A stretch of 64,000 bases of DNA from Spirochaetota bacterium (GTDB lineage: Bacteria > Spirochaetota > GWB1-36-13 > JAKPDD01), in the NCBI GenBank assembly GCA_029552945.1, contig JAKPDD010000021.1:1-64000 (forward strand). The letters run 5' to 3'. Numbering within the stretch: the first letter of the stretch is position 1; each line of letters starts with the position of its first letter. The translations under genes and the position numbers were made by a program. This document shows positions 54,520 through 64,000 of this stretch, piece by piece. The notes beneath the pieces were generated by a model. The model was given only the letters and a program-made list of their open reading frames with translations, did no database searches and was not told the DNA's origin.

Positions 54520-55607
54520 TCTTCTTCTCCTTTAAAAAGTTCATCCATAGATAATAAACTAAGCTCTTCAAGTTCCTCTGTCACTTGAACAGCAAGTCTT
54601 TTACCATATATACCTGGCTTACACTTAAACTTTGGTTTTTTACCAATTAAAAGTATAGCATCTGAATTAACTTTATATCCTGTAAGTCTTATAATATCAC
54701 CCTCCTCAAGTGACATTGCCTCTTCAAGAGTTATCTCTGTTTTACCAAGTTCAGCAGTAACTTTAAGTTCAACATCTTTCAAATTATCTTTTATTATATT
54801 AAAGTTCTCTTTGGTTATACCCTTTCTTACAGATGAATACCAATACTGTGCACTAAGTTTTGATACTATTGGCTCTATAGTAAGATATGGAATACAAAAG
54901 TTTGTCATCCCCTCAACTTCACCTATCTTTGTCTCAAGTGTAATTAATACTACCATATCATTTGGTGGGACTATCTGAGCAAACTGTGGATTAGTTTCAA
55001 TATTCCCCAACCTTGGTCTTAAGTCTATTACATTGGCCCATGCTTCTCTAAGGTTATTTAAAATACGAACAATAACTGTTTCTATTACAGTACTCTCTAT
55101 GTCTGTCAATTCCCTGTTTTTCATCTTACTATCATATTTCCCAGCACCACCAAACAACCTATCTATTATTGTAAACGTTACAGCAGGGTCCATTTCATAT
55201 ATTGCACTACCTTTTAGAGGTTCCATATTTATCATTGCAAGTGTTGAAGGATTGGGAATAGACCTTATAAACTCCTCATATGTCATCTGTTCAACAGCAG
55301 CAACATGCACGTGTACCAACAATCTTAATTGTGCTGAAAGTGATGTTGTTGTCAACCTGGCAAAAGTCTCATGTATCATCTGAAGTGTTCTTATTTGGTC
55401 TTTTGAAAACTTATCAGGCCTTTTGAAATCATACATTTTTACCTTTTTTCTTCCACGACCCTCTATACCTCCCCCTGGTGCACCTCCACCAAGGTCAAGA
55501 GACCCAAGGTTTAAGTCAATTCCCCCCCCTAAATCACCCACCTCAGATGATGAAGTTACTTGACTTAGAAGGGCATCTATATCTTCTTGTGATAAAACAT
55601 CATTCAT
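54516..55607 (-). CDS. fliM: Flagellar motor switch protein FliM
   Basis: C-ring protein that receives phosphorylated CheY and sets rotation direction. The 363-residue protein begins LSQEDIDALLSQV, the CheY-P-binding peptide. A Gly-rich linker follows, then the CheC-like middle domain (FKRPDKFSKDQIRTLQMIHE, FTIIDRLFGGAGKYDSK with the GG loop, FAQIVPPNDMVV), and a C-terminal FliN-like domain (TAELGKTEITLEEAMSLEEG). ATG 55607 follows GTAGGG. It is translationally coupled to fliY. Confidence 0.99.
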   Translation of the reverse strand: MNDVLSQEDIDALLSQVTSSSEVGDLGGGIDLNLGSLDLGGGAPGGGIEGRGRKKVKMYDFKRPDKFSKDQIRTLQMIHETFARLTTTSLSAQLRLLVHVHVAAVEQMTYEEFIRSIPNPSTLAMINMEPLKGSAIYEMDPAVTFTIIDRLFGGAGKYDSKMKNRELTDIESTVIETVIVRILNNLREAWANVIDLRPRLGNIETNPQFAQIVPPNDMVVLITLETKIGEVEGMTNFCIPYLTIEPIVSKLSAQYWYSSVRKGITKENFNIIKDNLKDVELKVTAELGKTEITLEEAMSLEEGDIIRLTGYKVNSDAILLIGKKPKFKCKPGIYGKRLAVQVTEELEELSLLSMDELFKGEEE

Positions 55608-55618
55608 GTCCCTACCCT

Positions 55619-56176
55619 TTATGACTTCGGTATTGCATTAAAGTCAATTATATAAACATCTTCAATAAGACCATTTATTAAAAGTGAATTCACTTGTCTT
55701 TGTATCTCTTTTTTGAATGATTGAATCTTATCCGGTGTATTCAGGTCTTCATAAGTTTTTGATGATATTAAAGTAATTATAGTATCTCGTATTTCAAACT
55801 TTCTGTTCAACAATTCTGTCTGCAGCTTTATATTATTGGACTCATAAGCAAGAGCTATCTCTAACTGAATAAATACAGGATTTGCCCCAGTCGGGTCATT
55901 AAGATTAAGTCTAAAAGGATCAAGGTGCAAAGTCTGGAAAGGTTCCTTTTTTGGAGTTACTCCTGGGGCCCATATTTTTTCTTGTACAGCAGTTTCACCT
56001 TTTGTTTTAATATTATATACAATATTTGATACTATTATCATAATTATTATACCAACAATAAATGCTGCTACCAACATTAACATTTTTACAAGCTTAGACG
56101 ATAGTTTAGGACCCTCTTCCTGTGTATAAGTTTCAGTATCCTCTTTTTCCTCTATTTCTTCTTTTTCTTCAGCCAT
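55619..56176 (-). CDS. fliL: FliL-like flagellar basal body-associated protein (copy 1)
   Basis: A 185-residue membrane protein that sits around stators. An acidic cytoplasmic N-terminus (EEKEEIEEKEDTETY) precedes a membrane helix (LVKMLMLVAAFIVGIIIMII, about 30-50) and a periplasmic FliL domain (FQTLHLDPFRLNLNDPTGAN, FIQLEIALAYE, IRDTIITLISSKTYEDLNTP). It precedes fliM by 11 bases. The adjacent second FliL-like gene is clearly a paralogue. Confidence 0.92.
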   Translation of the reverse strand: MAEEKEEIEEKEDTETYTQEEGPKLSSKLVKMLMLVAAFIVGIIIMIIVSNIVYNIKTKGETAVQEKIWAPGVTPKKEPFQTLHLDPFRLNLNDPTGANPVFIQLEIALAYESNNIKLQTELLNRKFEIRDTIITLISSKTYEDLNTPDKIQSFKKEIQRQVNSLLINGLIEDVYIIDFNAIPKS

Positions 56177-56238
56177 TTTAGACCCTCTTAATTTTATTAT
56201 TATAAATCGGATAAATTTTTAAATTATAAATTTTTTGT

Positions 56239-56787
56239 TTACTCTTTAGGTATTAAATTATATTCTGAAAACATTATTGAATCTATTTTACCATATTTTA
56301 AAACATTATTAATTTTTGTCAGAATCTCTTCCTTAATTACTTTTATGTTTTCAGGACCTTCTATATTATTATAAGTTTTTCTTGTTATTACACCCCTTAC
56401 TATATCAATAATCTCAAGTTCTCTTTTTGTAAGTTCATTATTAAAAATAGGGTCTGGATTCATATATCCAAGTACTATCTCAACTGAGAAAAATACTGAA
56501 CTCTTACCTTTTGGGTCTGAAAGATTAAAATTCATTCTCTTAAGCTTCTTTGTCAATAGTGGCTCTTTTTTAACTACTGGTTGCTCTTTAAACTCTTTTA
56601 TACCAGTATTAATATTTTCCTCTTTTTCCTGTTTAGATGATATTACTAGTCTAGCAACAAATATTATCATAAGTACAAAAAGAATTAATACTAACAATTT
56701 TGTTAATGTTTTTAATATCTTTTTTAAAAAACCTTTATTCTCTGTTTCTTCTATAGTTTCTACCTGATTTTCTTTATTCTCTTCCAT
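56239..56787 (-). CDS. FliL-like flagellar protein (copy 2)
   Basis: A 182-residue paralogue of the next gene: charged N-terminus (EENKENQVETIEETE), membrane helix (LTKLLVLILFVLMIIFVARL) and periplasmic FliL domain (MNFNLSDPKGKSSVFFSVEI, LTKRELEIIDIVRGVITRKT). It is the first gene of the minus-strand fliL-fliL-fliM-fliY group. A duplicated FliL suggests two distinct stator-interacting rings or different stator types. No motA/motB is seen nearby. Confidence 0.88.
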   Translation of the reverse strand: MEENKENQVETIEETENKGFLKKILKTLTKLLVLILFVLMIIFVARLVISSKQEKEENINTGIKEFKEQPVVKKEPLLTKKLKRMNFNLSDPKGKSSVFFSVEIVLGYMNPDPIFNNELTKRELEIIDIVRGVITRKTYNNIEGPENIKVIKEEILTKINNVLKYGKIDSIMFSEYNLIPKE

Positions 56788-57275
56788 AATATAAAACTCT
56801 CTAATTAATTTTCATAATATAATAATAATAATTAAATTTTTTACTTCTAAAATTTAAATTCCTCTTAAATTTACTTAAAAATAAAAGCAAAATTTTCTTA
56901 AAATTTTTAAATAACACCAAAAAAATTATTATTCTGCTAGTCAAAAATATATACTTTACTTTATTCATAATAAAACCAGTAATAATTTTTTGAAAAAAAA
57001 TATTATTACATTTCTAAAACTTTAGTTATATTTATATATTACTAAAGCTAATTATTTATTTAAGATAAAAAAATATGTTTTTATTACAAAAAAAACTAAA
57101 AAACATCTTTTTAATTATACTTAATCACAAAATCATTATAATTAAGAGTCTAAATCAATTTATTTTAATTTATAAAACTATTATAAAAGTGAATAAAAAT
57201 CAAATTTTAACTAAAAATTTTATTTATAACATAATAATATAACTATTTTTTATTTTTTAATGGAGGCTTTATACT
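56788..57275. other. Gene-free AT-rich divergent promoter region
   Basis: About 490 bases between the divergent fliL operon and the giant sensor kinase gene. It holds promoters for both. An inverted repeat is present at 57020-57047; the kinase's GGAGG lies near 57263. No coding frame, RNA gene or other structure is supported. Confidence 0.5.
57020..57047. repeat. AT-rich inverted repeat, possible operator
   Basis: CTTTAGT...ACTAAAG with an AT-only inner part that is partly symmetric, 28 bases in all, in the middle of the divergent promoter region. A role as a regulator binding site is only possible, as AT-rich DNA often gives such symmetry by chance. Confidence 0.3.
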
Positions 57276-60200
57276 ATGTTAACAAGTATCATAAAAGATT
57301 ACAAAATAGAACAGGTTATAAAAGAAAGTACTTATAAAACTTATATTGCTTATAAAGATAATTTAAAGGTTATATTAAAAATAATCTCAAACAATAGTGA
57401 AAACTATGTAAATACATATTTATTTAAAAAAGACATATTAAAAGCCTGTAATCTTAATCTTATTGAAGTTGTTGATATCCAAGATAATGACAATGAAATA
57501 TTGTATTCATATAAATATATTGAGGGAGTTCCACTTTCAAAACTGGACTATAAAAAACTTAACATTAATGAGATCATGGATATAATGCTTAAAATACTTT
57601 ACATTATAAAAAAAGCCCATGATAATGATATTTATCATTTAAACATTCATCCTGATAATATAATATATAATGCTTTAGAAAAATCAGTCTCTGTAATAGA
57701 TTTTGCTCTTCACCATATAAAAAACAAAAGAACTTTATATAATCCACCTGAGTTTACATTTATAAGGCAAGAAAATATAGATTATTCTTTAGCTGATGTA
57801 TATCAGCTTGGGGTCCTATTTTATCAAATATTAACTAATAAACTTCCTTTTAAGATAGAAGACAATAAAGTCTACATTAAACAAATAAAAACAATATTAC
57901 CACCCGACAAATTAAATAAATCAATACCTAAATATTTAAGCGATCTTATATTAAATATGTTAGATAGAGAGCCAGTATCAAGACCGGCAATAGATCTTGT
58001 AATAGATACTATCAATAAAATAAAAAACGGAGATTCTCAGGTTTCTTTACATCACAAAACTAGTAATCATAATTTCAATTACCCACCATTTGTAGGTAGA
58101 GAAGATGAAATCTTTTCCCTATACAAAGAGATTGATAGGTTCCTTATAGAAAATAGAGGTGATATTATTTTTATTAAAGGAAAAGAAAGTATAGGGAAAA
58201 CAAGGTTAATATCAGAAGTATTAAAACTAATTAATAAAGAGTTTAATATAATAGAAATTAAATCAAGCATTAGTTCAAATAAGATTTCATACTATCTTAT
58301 AAAAGAACTACTATTTCAGTTTTTAATCATATTAAAAACATCAGATAAATCTTTTAATAATCTTAAAATTAATAAAGATATAGATATAAAAGAACTTATT
58401 AATCTTATTTATGATATATCACCAGATATACTTGATTTCATATTTTCTCATAAAGAGACAAATAATTATATAGAAGATGAAGGATTAAAAAAAGAAAAGT
58501 TTATAACACTGTTGAGTAATGTAATAGATACTATTATTGAAAAATATCCACACATTATAATAATTATGGAGAATCTTGAAAATGCTGATAAACTTTCTCT
58601 GGAGATTCTAGATTCACTCAGACATAAACTAGTGTCAAAAGTATTAATAATATGTGTTTTTAATAGTGAGCATAACAACAAAGCTCTAGAAAAGTTTGTT
58701 AATAATTCGTTAAAAGATTATGCAAAAATAATAGAAATATCAGAATTAACTTATAATGAAGTAGAAACATTAATTCAGAAAATATTAAACAATTATTCTA
58801 AAGAAACAATATTTCTTTCTTCTCTTATATACAATATAAGCAGAGGCAACCCATTTTTTACAATACAAGTGTTAAAATATTTTATGTCCTGTTTTGTTTA
58901 CGATAAAGAAAATAATATTTACAAAATAGAAGAGAAAAAAATAAAAGAGATAAAAGTACCAGAGTTTTTATTTGAACCTATAGCAAAAATAATTTATAAT
59001 CTTTCTCAAAAAACATTTAACTTTTTAAAAATTCTATCAATATTAGGTGATGGGTTTGATTTAGAATCACTATCATTTATAGGGAACCTAACACTAGATG
59101 ATATACAAAGTATAATAAAAGAACTTATTGATAACTCCATAATATATGAAAAAAACCATTATTCTAAAAAATACTACTATTTTACACACATATTTATAAG
59201 AGATGTTTCACTTAATCTTATAAACTCTATAGAAAAATATGAAATACTGGAAAATGTTCTAAATATTCTGGTTGAATTATATAATAAGAATAAAAAAGAA
59301 AATATTCTTATAACTATAATTAATCTGGCCCTGCAAAAAGATAACAAAGAAAAATTTTTAAACTATTTTTATAAAGCAGCTTATGTTTACAAAAATGATT
59401 TCTGGTACGATGAAGCTGTAAAATACTTTAAAACTATAATTCAGATAATAGAAGAAAAAAAACTTAATGAAGATGAACTATATTTTGATTCAATATTTCA
59501 AATAGCAAATATTTCTAATATAACAGGTGACCTTAACACAGCAATAAAATATGCGTTAAAGCTTACAAAAACAGATATATTTTCCTACAAAATTAAAGGT
59601 TTCTACACAATAGGTGAAGCAAGCTTTAAAAAGGGTGAGTATGATAATGCAATAACATACTTCAACAGAGTTATTAAATTACTCAAAGGTAAAAATTATC
59701 TAGAAAAGATAAAATTATTCTATCCATTTATAAGGCTACTTAACTTTGTAAAAAAAACAAACAGTAAAGAAATAGATATTAATGATATTATTTTTATAAA
59801 CTCTCTATATTTCCTTATATGGATATACTCTTTTACAAACTATAAAAACACAAAACCACTTATATTTAAACTTAAAAGATATACTGACTCACTTTCTCCT
59901 TCAAACAGTTATTACTTTACAGGCTTTAAGGTATTAGCAAACTTTTATATATCTACAGGTAAAATAAACAAAGCAAAGAATGTGATAAAAAAGGCTCTTA
60001 TTATTGCAAAAAACTCAAATAATAAATTAGGGATTGCAATATGTTATCAATTATTTGGTTATATTTATCAGATACAGGGAAAATATGATGACAGTATAAT
60101 ATTTTTAAAAACTTCAATAGAGTATTTCGAAAAATTAAGAGAAATAAGAGAGATTGCTATATCTTTATTAATACTGTCTTATAACTACTATTACAAATCA

Positions 60201-63176
60201 GACTACAACAATGCAACAAAAACATACTCAAAGTTTACATCTATCTTTAGTGAAACAAATGACTATTATGGAATACTTTCATCACTAATAATTCAAGCTA
60301 AAATATTTATCGAAAAATCTGATTATAAAAATGCTGAAAAGGTTTTAAATCTATCCTATAAAATAAGTAATGAGAAAGGTATAGACTATGTAAAAGCTTA
60401 TATAGGGCTTGAAATCGCAAAAATAGCAATAAAAAAAGATAATATTAATGAAGCCAGGAGTATTTTGAAAAAATCATACCAGTTTTTTAAATCATCTGGT
60501 AGTTTTATGAGTTATTTTGTATATTATTACCCTATATACCTAAGTACTATTGTTGAAGAATATAAAAGTAATAATTTTGCCTCAAAAAAGGAAAAAGCTG
60601 ATTTTATCAGAAAGAGCATAAAAGATATAAAAAAGACATTAAAAATTACAGACAAGTTAGTTAATTACAAATATATAGCTTTAAGAGAAGCAGCAAGATT
60701 CTACGAAGAAATAGGTAAAAACAAAAAAGCTTTCTACTTATATAAAAAATCAATTGAAGGGCTTGAAAAACATGGAAGACTATATGAACTTGCACTGACA
60801 TTATACTATTTTGCAATATTTTTACAAAAAAATAGATCCTTTAATATCGACTATGTGACTTTACTGAAAAAAAGTTTTTCCATATTCAGTTTTATAAATA
60901 ATGAAGAATATATTAACAAAATAAAATCAATAATAAACGTAAACATTGATACACAAAAAATTAACGAAATTGATTCTATGAAACTTAAAATGATAATAGG
61001 ATTCAATACTCAAATAGCAGGTGTACTTGATCTTAAACTTTTACTTGATCTTATACTTGATTATTCTATTAAAATAACTGGGGCAGAAAGAGGTATAATA
61101 TTTTTAAAAGACGAAAGCAATAATATTGAACCAGTTGCATATAAAGCATTAGAAAAAATAGATACAAGATTCCCAAAAGAGATTGTGGAGGAGGTTATAA
61201 ACTCTGGAAACAAGATTATAACAACAAACATTGATAAGATATATAGTGAGATCTCTTCATACAATATAAGATCAGTACTATGTGTACCTATAAAAAAAGA
61301 AACAAATATTATAGGAGCAATCTATCTTGATAATACACTTATAAACGGGACATTCACAGATGAAGAGGTAAATTTATTGTCTATATTCACAAATCAGGCA
61401 TATGTATCCATAGAAAATGCAAAACTCCATAAAAAAGTTATAAGAGATGAGCTTACAGGTACACTTAGTCGTTTATATTTTGAGTTCTTAATTGATAAAG
61501 AGATAGCAAGAGCTGAAAGGTATCAGAGTACATTTTCTTTACTAAATATAGATATTGATAACTTTAGTTTTATAATGGACATGTATGGAAACAAAGCTGG
61601 TGAAAATATTTTAAAAAATGTTTCTTCTGTCATCTCTGAATGTATAAGATCAACAGATTATCTTGCAAGATACTATGATGACAAGTTTTTTGTTCTTGCT
61701 CCTGAAACAGATATAGTAGGTTCAGAAATACTTGCAAAAAGAATATTAAATAAAATTCGTGAATACAAATTTGAAAATATTGAAAATTTAAAGCTAACAG
61801 TAAGTATAGGTATTGCTAACTATCCTTATAATTCTGTTACAAAATCAAACCTTATCTCTCTTGCTGAAGATGCTCTAAAAAATGCTAAAAAAATAGGAAA
61901 AGACTGTTATTTTATCCAAAAAAGTACAAGATTCATTGATGAAAAAGACATATACCTTGATAGTGCACTATCTAAACTTGAAAAAGTCTCGTCTGTAATT
62001 AAAATTACACATGATATCTCAACACTTGTTAATGTCGAGAAAGTAATTGAAAAAATACTTGATAAGTCTTTAAAAATATTGGGTGAGGAAAGAGGATTAA
62101 TTGCAATAGAAAATGAAACTACTGGGAAATTGGAAATCTTATCCTATAAAGGATTTGATAACATACCAGAATTCATTTACACTATAATAGAAAATAGCTT
62201 TAAGAATAGTAAAGAGACTTATATAAGATCTGAAGAGTTTGTTAAATATAACATAGATATTATAGATAAAAATATTAGCGGTATAATTACAATACCTATA
62301 AAATATAAAAAAGATATAAAAGGTATTTTCCTATCATATTTAAAAAGAAAAATAGAAACATCTGATATTATGGTTTTAAATATAATTTTAACTCAGGCTG
62401 CTGTATCTATAGAAAATGCAAAGTTTTACAAAATAGGCGTTGAAATCCAAAGGCTTGAAGCTGAAAAACAATATCTTGAAAGAATTAACAAACTTAAAAA
62501 TGAGTTTATAAACATACTAAGTCATGACCTTAAATCCCCTGTTGCCAAGATTAAAATGGTCGCAAATCTGATAAGAGAGTATTACAAAGACTTTGACGAA
62601 AAACAAAAGGAAGAGTTTTTAAGAGAAATAGAATCATCAAGTGAGTTTGTACTAAAACTTATTGAAAACCTGCTTGATATATCTAGAATAGAAAGGGGTG
62701 AGTTTAAAATTGAAAAAGAGGAAGTAAACTTTGTTGAGTTTATAGCAAATGTAATAAGAGAAAATATTATACTTGCAAGAAACAAGGGAATAAAAATAAA
62801 CTATGAATATTCTGAAAATGTTCCCCCTATGTATATAGATAAAATAAAAATAACACAGGTATGCAACAATTTTATATCAAACGCCATAAAGTTTTCACCG
62901 CTAGACTCTGAAATTACTATAAAAGTTACAAGAGATAATGGGAATGTTGTTTTTTCTGTAAAAGATGATGGGCCTGGAATACCTTTAAAAGAGAGAGAAA
63001 ATATATTTAAAAAAGAGTTTTATCAGACAAGCGTAAAACCTACAAAAGGAGAAAAAGGGACAGGACTTGGGCTCTTTATATCAAAGAAAATCATTACTAT
63101 ACATGGCGGTACTATTGGTTTTGAAAGCGAGGAAGGAAAAGGTTCTACATTTTATTTTAAATTACCAATTAGCTAA
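57276..63176 (+). CDS. Giant multidomain sensor histidine kinase (pseudokinase-AAA-TPR-GAF-GGDEF-GAF-HisKA-HATPase)
   Basis: A 1966-residue soluble protein. A Ser/Thr-kinase-like head (about 5-250) keeps the VAIK-type Lys (VILKII, K35) and a DF at 142, but the catalytic HRD reads HLN (121-123), so it is probably a pseudokinase. An AAA/NACHT-like ATPase follows (about 270-560; Walker A KGKESIGKTRL, Walker-B-like HIIIIMENLENAD), then a long TPR-rich region (about 690-1210). GAF1 is at about 1240-1385 (AERGIIFLKDE). A GGDEF domain (about 1390-1545) has YDDKF in place of GGDEF, so it is likely inactive. GAF2 spans about 1570-1725. HisKA carries His1750 in LSHDLKSPVAK, and HATPase_c has N box NFISNAIKFS, DDGPGIP and GTGLGLFISKK. 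The kinase end looks active. GGAGG precedes ATG 57276. Similar mosaics occur in spirochaetes and myxobacteria. Confidence 0.9.
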   Translation: MLTSIIKDYKIEQVIKESTYKTYIAYKDNLKVILKIISNNSENYVNTYLFKKDILKACNLNLIEVVDIQDNDNEILYSYKYIEGVPLSKLDYKKLNINEIMDIMLKILYIIKKAHDNDIYHLNIHPDNIIYNALEKSVSVIDFALHHIKNKRTLYNPPEFTFIRQENIDYSLADVYQLGVLFYQILTNKLPFKIEDNKVYIKQIKTILPPDKLNKSIPKYLSDLILNMLDREPVSRPAIDLVIDTINKIKNGDSQVSLHHKTSNHNFNYPPFVGREDEIFSLYKEIDRFLIENRGDIIFIKGKESIGKTRLISEVLKLINKEFNIIEIKSSISSNKISYYLIKELLFQFLIILKTSDKSFNNLKINKDIDIKELINLIYDISPDILDFIFSHKETNNYIEDEGLKKEKFITLLSNVIDTIIEKYPHIIIIMENLENADKLSLEILDSLRHKLVSKVLIICVFNSEHNNKALEKFVNNSLKDYAKIIEISELTYNEVETLIQKILNNYSKETIFLSSLIYNISRGNPFFTIQVLKYFMSCFVYDKENNIYKIEEKKIKEIKVPEFLFEPIAKIIYNLSQKTFNFLKILSILGDGFDLESLSFIGNLTLDDIQSIIKELIDNSIIYEKNHYSKKYYYFTHIFIRDVSLNLINSIEKYEILENVLNILVELYNKNKKENILITIINLALQKDNKEKFLNYFYKAAYVYKNDFWYDEAVKYFKTIIQIIEEKKLNEDELYFDSIFQIANISNITGDLNTAIKYALKLTKTDIFSYKIKGFYTIGEASFKKGEYDNAITYFNRVIKLLKGKNYLEKIKLFYPFIRLLNFVKKTNSKEIDINDIIFINSLYFLIWIYSFTNYKNTKPLIFKLKRYTDSLSPSNSYYFTGFKVLANFYISTGKINKAKNVIKKALIIAKNSNNKLGIAICYQLFGYIYQIQGKYDDSIIFLKTSIEYFEKLREIREIAISLLILSYNYYYKSDYNNATKTYSKFTSIFSETNDYYGILSSLIIQAKIFIEKSDYKNAEKVLNLSYKISNEKGIDYVKAYIGLEIAKIAIKKDNINEARSILKKSYQFFKSSGSFMSYFVYYYPIYLSTIVEEYKSNNFASKKEKADFIRKSIKDIKKTLKITDKLVNYKYIALREAARFYEEIGKNKKAFYLYKKSIEGLEKHGRLYELALTLYYFAIFLQKNRSFNIDYVTLLKKSFSIFSFINNEEYINKIKSIINVNIDTQKINEIDSMKLKMIIGFNTQIAGVLDLKLLLDLILDYSIKITGAERGIIFLKDESNNIEPVAYKALEKIDTRFPKEIVEEVINSGNKIITTNIDKIYSEISSYNIRSVLCVPIKKETNIIGAIYLDNTLINGTFTDEEVNLLSIFTNQAYVSIENAKLHKKVIRDELTGTLSRLYFEFLIDKEIARAERYQSTFSLLNIDIDNFSFIMDMYGNKAGENILKNVSSVISECIRSTDYLARYYDDKFFVLAPETDIVGSEILAKRILNKIREYKFENIENLKLTVSIGIANYPYNSVTKSNLISLAEDALKNAKKIGKDCYFIQKSTRFIDEKDIYLDSALSKLEKVSSVIKITHDISTLVNVEKVIEKILDKSLKILGEERGLIAIENETTGKLEILSYKGFDNIPEFIYTIIENSFKNSKETYIRSEEFVKYNIDIIDKNISGIITIPIKYKKDIKGIFLSYLKRKIETSDIMVLNIILTQAAVSIENAKFYKIGVEIQRLEAEKQYLERINKLKNEFINILSHDLKSPVAKIKMVANLIREYYKDFDEKQKEEFLREIESSSEFVLKLIENLLDISRIERGEFKIEKEEVNFVEFIANVIRENIILARNKGIKINYEYSENVPPMYIDKIKITQVCNNFISNAIKFSPLDSEITIKVTRDNGNVVFSVKDDGPGIPLKERENIFKKEFYQTSVKPTKGEKGTGLGLFISKKIITIHGGTIGFESEEGKGSTFYFKLPIS

Positions 63177-63213
63177 ATTATAGCTTAAGTTTGAAAATAG
63201 ATTAAAATATTAA

Positions 63214-64000
63214 TTATTTCATAAGTTTAAACCTTAATTTTACAACAGCCCCATCCTCATTATAAAACTCAAGATCACCTCTTAGCTGCTTTGCAAGCTC
63301 TTTTATAATATCCATACCTATAGAATATTTATCTATTTTATCCTTATCAAATCCTTTTCCATTGTCTTTTACTATAACAGTTATAATATCTTCAGGACTT
63401 TTCTTTATAAAAATAGATAATTTTGGGTTTTCAAGTCCCTTAAACCCATGTTTATATGAATTTGTTATTACCTCGTTTAAAAAAAGACCAAAAGGCACCG
63501 ATTGATCTAAATTAAGAGTTATATCATCTATATCCAAATATGTTGTTAAACATTTATTTTCTATTTCAAATATTCTGTTTAACGATTTTATAAGGTCTAC
63601 TACAAAGTCTTTTATATTTATTTCTGTCAAGAGGTCAAATGCATACAGTTTATTATGGACCAGTGCTATTGCATGAATTCTTGATTGTAATTCGCTAAAA
63701 TACATTCTAGACTTTTCATCTTCAATAATTGATCTTTGTAAAAATATAAAGCTTATTATATTTTGAAGATTATTTTTTACCCTGTGATGTATCTCTTTTA
63801 TTAATATATCTTTTTCTTTTATCATTTTCTCAAGTTCTCTATTTTTAATTTCAAGTTCAAGTGTTTTTTCCCTTATTATCTTTTTTAAATAAGACCTTAT
63901 AATAAACCAGATTACATGACTTAAAATAATAAGAATTACTAATAATACTATCCATTTATAATTAACAGTATTATTTTCCAGTTTATACACATAATCCTTA
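63214..64000 (-). CDS. HisKA_2-type sensor histidine kinase, 5' end outside window
   Basis: The frame is open to the window edge, so the start is probably beyond 64000 (a GTG at 63990 is a weak alternative). The visible part has a membrane helix (KWIVLLVILIILSHVIWFII), a coiled coil, and the HisKA_2 motif KEIHHRVKNNLQNIISFI with the phospho-acceptor His. HATPase_c follows with LFLNEVITNSYKHGF, VKDNGKGFD and SIGMDIIKELAKQL. The HisKA_2 and HATPase subtype is common in two-component systems whose sensor domain is periplasmic; that sensor lies outside the window. It converges with the giant kinase. Confidence 0.9.
   Translation of the reverse strand, partial: KDYVYKLENNTVNYKWIVLLVILIILSHVIWFIIRSYLKKIIREKTLELEIKNRELEKMIKEKDILIKEIHHRVKNNLQNIISFIFLQRSIIEDEKSRMYFSELQSRIHAIALVHNKLYAFDLLTEINIKDFVVDLIKSLNRIFEIENKCLTTYLDIDDITLNLDQSVPFGLFLNEVITNSYKHGFKGLENPKLSIFIKKSPEDIITVIVKDNGKGFDKDKIDKYSIGMDIIKELAKQLRGDLEFYNEDGAVVKLRFKLMK

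Overview
The window comes from a strongly AT-rich, diderm, flagellated bacterium. The diderm call rests on a SecDF-YajC export unit, beta-barrel outer-membrane proteins, an OmpA-type domain, lipoproteins and an EptA-like phosphoethanolamine transferase. Flagellar genes include a FliY-type switch protein and two FliL paralogues, and there are class III nucleotide cyclases and very large multidomain sensor kinases. That mix recalls spirochaetes and some uncultured low-GC phyla, but nothing here (no rRNA, no diagnostic operon) fixes the phylum. No tRNA, rRNA, CRISPR array, insertion sequence or prophage was seen. The standard code holds: TAG ends several intact genes.

Layout. 1-6570: a cell-surface glycan region with three GT39-like polytopic glycosyltransferases, one interrupted by an amber codon, and an EptA-like transferase that contains a perfect heptanucleotide tandem repeat. 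6667-8519: fliO-fliP plus an unknown gene. 8577-10176: a lipoprotein gene that seems to start at AUU, and an outer-membrane barrel gene out of frame at an A8 tract. 10331-19160: a CHASE2-cyclase diverging from a tight operon of CHAT-type caspase-like protease, small membrane protein, HEAT-like protein, hybrid histidine kinase, queG and a CoA-type Nudix hydrolase. 19122-23054: hslV-hslU-inositol phosphate synthase-rhomboid. 23288-28005: a large secreted Ig-repeat esterase of different base composition and a second membrane cyclase.

28125-33666: an archaeal-type entry to aromatic biosynthesis (ADH synthase plus dehydroquinate synthase II) behind a structured attenuator-like leader, then der and the t6A genes tsaD-tsaB-tsaE. 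33808-39528: two unusual GHKL ATPase-fold proteins, one fused to HDOD, around a porin and a lamin-tail-domain secreted protein. 39653-45737: enolase, then an envelope operon (lipoprotein, alpha/beta hydrolase, PQQ-propeller-OmpA fusion), a metallo-hydrolase and a phasin-like protein. 45847-51780: tex, a YggU-family gene, secF-secD-small membrane protein-yajC. 52146-56787: fliL-fliL-fliM-fliY followed by an RlmD/TrmA-like protein without its catalytic cysteine. 57276-64000: a 1966-residue sensor kinase with a pseudokinase head and degenerate GGDEF, and the 3' part of a HisKA_2 kinase.

The most original signals are the CHAT-protease operon, the contingency-like tracts in surface genes, the AUU-start lipoprotein, the aromatic-pathway leader, the GHKL-HDOD proteins and the giant kinase with decayed catalytic modules.
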